The notes under the pieces are model-generated. The model saw only the letters and a program-made list of their open reading frames with translations. It was not told where the DNA came from and did not search any database. A DNA stretch of 64,000 nt from Bacillaceae bacterium (GTDB lineage: Bacteria > Bacillota > Bacilli > Bacillales > Alkalibacillaceae): contig JACDOD010000001.1 of assembly GCA_017656265.1 (NCBI GenBank), positions 124,001-188,000 of the forward strand. Reading direction: 5' to 3'. How positions within the stretch are numbered: the first letter of the stretch is position 1; each line of letters begins with the position of its first letter. This document shows, piece by piece, positions 62,027 to 64,000 of the stretch. Made by a program: the position numbers and the translations under genes.

Positions 62027-62983
62027 ATGAGCAAAAGTGAACAGGAATATCTTAACCTTTGCCGCCATGTGCTGGAAAACGGACATACAAAAGATGACCG
62101 GACCAGAACAGGAACCATTTCTGTTTTCGGACACCAGATGCGTTTTGACCTTCAGGAAGGCTTTCCGTTGCTGACAACGAAGCGGGTGCCTTTTAAGCTG
62201 GTTGCCAGTGAGCTGCTCTGGTTTATCAAAGGGGATACGAATATACGCTATCTCTTGAAGCACAATAATAATATATGGAATGAATGGGCTTTTAAAAAAT
62301 GGGTGGAAAGCGATGAATATAATGGTCCGGATATGACGGATTTCGGTCTGCGCTCTCAGCAGGATAAACAATTTAACCAGGAATATGAAAAGCAAATGAA
62401 TATGTTTAAACAACGAATTTTAGAAGATGATGAATTTGCTGATCAATATGGTGATTTGGGAAATGTTTATGGCAGCCAGTGGCGGGCGTGGAAAACCTCA
62501 ACAGGTGAAACCATTGACCAATTGAAAGATGTCATTGAAACCATTAAACATCATCCTTATTCCAGAAGATTAATTGTGTCAGCCTGGAATCCCGAAGATG
62601 TGCCGAACATGGCACTGCCGCCATGTCATACGTTGTTTCAGTTTTACGTAGCAGATGGTAAGCTGTCCTGTCAGCTTTATCAGCGAAGCGGAGATATTTT
62701 CCTCGGCATACCGTTTAATATCGCGAGCTATTCGTTATTGACCCATCTCATTGCCCATGAAACAGGACTTGAAGTTGGCGAATTCGTTCATACGATTGGG
62801 GATGCCCATATTTACTCGAATCACGTAGAGCAGGTCAAAACCCAGCTCAGCCGACAACCGCTGAAATTACCGACGTTAACGATTAATTCTGATGTTAAAT
62901 CTGTCTTTGATATTGAACTGGATGACCTCTCGATTGAAGGGTATGACCCCCATCCAGCGATCAAAGCCCCAGTTGCTGTATAA
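62027..62983 (+). CDS. thyA: Thymidylate synthase (long ThyA form)
   Basis: ThyA methylates dUMP with methylene-THF, giving dTMP and dihydrofolate. The 318-residue enzyme has the nucleophile C200 in [16 protein letters not shown] near the N-terminus, and the dUMP-binding [13 protein letters not shown]. It contains the roughly 50-residue insertion (about 85-140) seen in Lactobacillus casei ThyA and lacking in the 264-residue E. coli type. AAGGGGGAT precedes the ATG. dfrA follows in the same operon and recycles the folate. Confidence 0.96.
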   Translation: MSKSEQEYLNLCRHVLENGHTKDDRTRTGTISVFGHQMRFDLQEGFPLLTTKRVPFKLVASELLWFIKGDTNIRYLLKHNNNIWNEWAFKKWVESDEYNGPDMTDFGLRSQQDKQFNQEYEKQMNMFKQRILEDDEFADQYGDLGNVYGSQWRAWKTSTGETIDQLKDVIETIKHHPYSRRLIVSAWNPEDVPNMALPPCHTLFQFYVADGKLSCQLYQRSGDIFLGIPFNIASYSLLTHLIAHETGLEVGEFVHTIGDAHIYSNHVEQVKTQLSRQPLKLPTLTINSDVKSVFDIELDDLSIEGYDPHPAIKAPVAV

Positions 62984-63006
62984 TGGATTTGCAAAGGAGA
63001 AGCGCG

Positions 63007-63495
63007 ATGATTTCATTACTTGTTGCTATGGATAAGAACCAGTTGATTGGAAAGGATAATCAGCTGCCCTGGCATTTGCCCGAGGATCTAAAATACTTTA
63101 AGAAAACAACTCTTGGACATACTGTTGTGATGGGAAGAAAAACCTTTGAATCCATCGGAAGACCCTTGCCTCAGCGGGAAAATGTGGTGATGACAAGAAA
63201 CAAAGATTTTCAGGCAGAAGGCTGTGCTGTCATTCATTCCTGGGATCCGGTTCTCGAATGGAACGAAGAAGAACCTGAACGGGAAATTTTCGTCATCGGC
63301 GGTCAGGGGCTGTTTGATAAAGCTATTGAGTTCGCTGATCGGCTGTACATAACCAGGATTGATGATGAGTTCGAGGGGGATACGTATTTCCCTGATTTTG
63401 ATGACTCCGACTGGAAGCTAGTTTCAAAAGAAAAGGGCATCAAAGACGAAAAAAATCCTTATGATTACTACTTTTGTGTCTATGATAGAAAATGA
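63007..63495 (+). CDS. dfrA: Dihydrofolate reductase
   Basis: DfrA reduces dihydrofolate to tetrahydrofolate with NADPH, closing the cycle started by ThyA. The 162-residue protein has MISLLVAMDKNQLIG, LPWHLPEDLKYFK with the catalytic aspartate/glutamate position, VVMGRKTFESIGRPLPQR and FVIGGQGLF for NADPH. ATG 63007 follows AAAGGAGAAG; an in-frame start at 62983 lies on the thyA stop and adds a non-conserved tail. Order thyA-dfrA is usual in Bacillales. Confidence 0.96.
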   Translation: MISLLVAMDKNQLIGKDNQLPWHLPEDLKYFKKTTLGHTVVMGRKTFESIGRPLPQRENVVMTRNKDFQAEGCAVIHSWDPVLEWNEEEPEREIFVIGGQGLFDKAIEFADRLYITRIDDEFEGDTYFPDFDDSDWKLVSKEKGIKDEKNPYDYYFCVYDRK

Positions 63496-63624
63496 ACAAT
63501 TTGTAAACTTTTAAAAAGAATATTTGCAAATCAGCTAAAAATTCGCGAAAATAGAGAAAGAACGTGTATAATCAAGTTGATGGCTTTGAGAATCCAACCT
63601 CGTTTATACGGAAGGTGATTATTC

Positions 63625-63825
63625 ATGCAAGTTGGAGTACCGGGACTGATTTTAATTCTGGTTATTGCCTTGATTATTTTTGGTCCGAAAAAGCTGCCGG
63701 AATTGGGACGAGCTGCCGGCCAAACCTTAAAAGAGTTTAAACATTCAACAAGAGAACTGACTGGTGATGTAACCGACGAAGTGAAAGAAGTTAAAGAAAC
63801 GTTCACGGATAAAAAGAACTCATAA
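63625..63825 (+). CDS. tatA: Twin-arginine translocase subunit TatA
   Basis: A 66-residue TatA/E protein: a short N-terminal membrane helix ([14 protein letters not shown]), hinge motif [12 protein letters not shown], an amphipathic helix with [10 protein letters not shown], and a charged tail. TatA oligomers form the pore for folded Tat substrates; QcrA in this window is a likely client. GGAAGGTGA precedes the ATG. A second tatA begins 26 bases after its stop; no tatC is in the window. Confidence 0.92.
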   Translation: MQVGVPGLILILVIALIIFGPKKLPELGRAAGQTLKEFKHSTRELTGDVTDEVKEVKETFTDKKNS

Positions 63826-63851
63826 CTGAACACAGATTTGAGGTGAAGGAA

Positions 63852-64000
63852 ATGGGTATCGCACAAATTGGCGTTCCCGGGTTAATTTTAATTTTGATTA
63901 TTGCCCTGGTTATTTTCGGCCCATCCAAACTGCCTGAAATCGGAAAAGCCTTTGGTTCATCCCTGAGGGAATTTAAACAGGCTGCAACCAATGTGTCTTC
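63852..64000 (+). CDS. tatA: Second TatA-family protein (3' truncated by window)
   Basis: The first 49 codons of another TatA-like protein, running off the window. It begins [20 protein letters not shown], then has the [14 protein letters not shown] hinge and REFKQAA. It is closely similar to the preceding TatA in the helix and hinge, pointing to tandem duplication, but differs in the amphipathic helix. GAGGTGAAGGA precedes the ATG. Confidence 0.9.
   Translation, partial: MGIAQIGVPGLILILIIALVIFGPSKLPEIGKAFGSSLREFKQAATNVS

Noticed and set aside
62012-62413. Minus-strand ORF opposite thyA
   Set aside because: Overlaps a clear thymidylate synthase on the other strand; composition is that of a shadow frame.
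63531-63866. Minus-strand ORF covering the tatA region
   Set aside because: It is the reverse of a conserved TatA gene; no supporting signals.

Overview
The window looks like a stretch of core chromosome from an endospore-forming, low-to-mid GC member of the Bacillaceae. The gene order closely follows Bacillus subtilis from spoIVA-hbs through the aro, qcr, dap/pan, aspB-asnS, ponA-recU, gpsB-rnpB and thyA-dfrA blocks. Spore genes (spoIVA, ypjB, sspM, cotD), a type-B RNase P RNA, bacillithiol synthesis (bshA), TRAP and YpmA/YppE/YpsA-type proteins all point the same way. A ba3-type oxidase and a CPA1 Na+/H+ antiporter, both absent from the B. subtilis version of this region, suggest a halo- or alkalitolerant relative (Oceanobacillus/Virgibacillus-like). 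That placement is inference. No tRNA, rRNA, CRISPR array, prophage or insertion sequence was seen.

Layout. 1-5 kb: spoIVA 3' end, hbs, mtrB, the menaquinone side-chain cluster hepS-menG-hepT, ndk. 5-12.3 kb: cheR, then the tightly overlapping aromatic amino acid block aroC-aroB-aroH-hisC-tyrA-aroA. The six trp genes and folE found here in B. subtilis are missing. 12.3-20 kb: an unrecognised protein whose start lies in a 17-bp hairpin, ypiA-ypiB-ypiF, the menaquinol:cytochrome c reductase qcrABC, ypjA, ypjB and a membrane zinc protease. 20-28 kb: a YitT-type protein on the minus strand, then mazG-like-dapB-mgsA-bshA-cca-birA-panB-panC-panD, nearly all overlapping. 28-37.4 kb: dinG, a degenerate metallo-beta-lactamase-fold protein, ypmA-ypmB-aspB-asnS, dnaD-nth-ypoC. 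37.5-45 kb: recU-ponA (minus), yppC, sspM (minus), a coiled-coil protein, yppE, cdd, cotD, ypsA, gpsB, rnpB. 45-57 kb: rlmL, the M32 carboxypeptidase, a three-gene ba3 oxidase operon and a lipoprotein (minus), an SDR, the bpsA-bpsB polyketide pair, an antiporter, a sulfurtransferase, a queuosine-precursor transporter and cspD (minus). 57-64 kb: an FAD dehydrogenase, a DUF72 protein, an HD hydrolase, a cell-wall endopeptidase (minus), thyA-dfrA and two tandem tatA genes.

Functionally the window joins up respiration: HepS/HepT and MenG make menaquinone, QcrABC oxidises menaquinol, and the ba3 oxidase could accept the electrons. It also carries most of the shikimate-to-Phe/Tyr route, pantothenate and lysine/DAP entry, wall synthesis and division control (PonA, RecU, GpsB), and thymidylate/folate.

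The less ordinary parts are mostly non-coding. They are the start-codon hairpin at 12309-12358, a near-consensus promoter followed by a 21-bp terminator-like hairpin in the cspD leader, a shared ACCAGT/ACTGGT dyad between cspD and its divergent neighbour, two dispersed repeat families (three and two copies), and two proteins that look like enzymes without their metal-binding residues. No wholly new multi-gene system was found.
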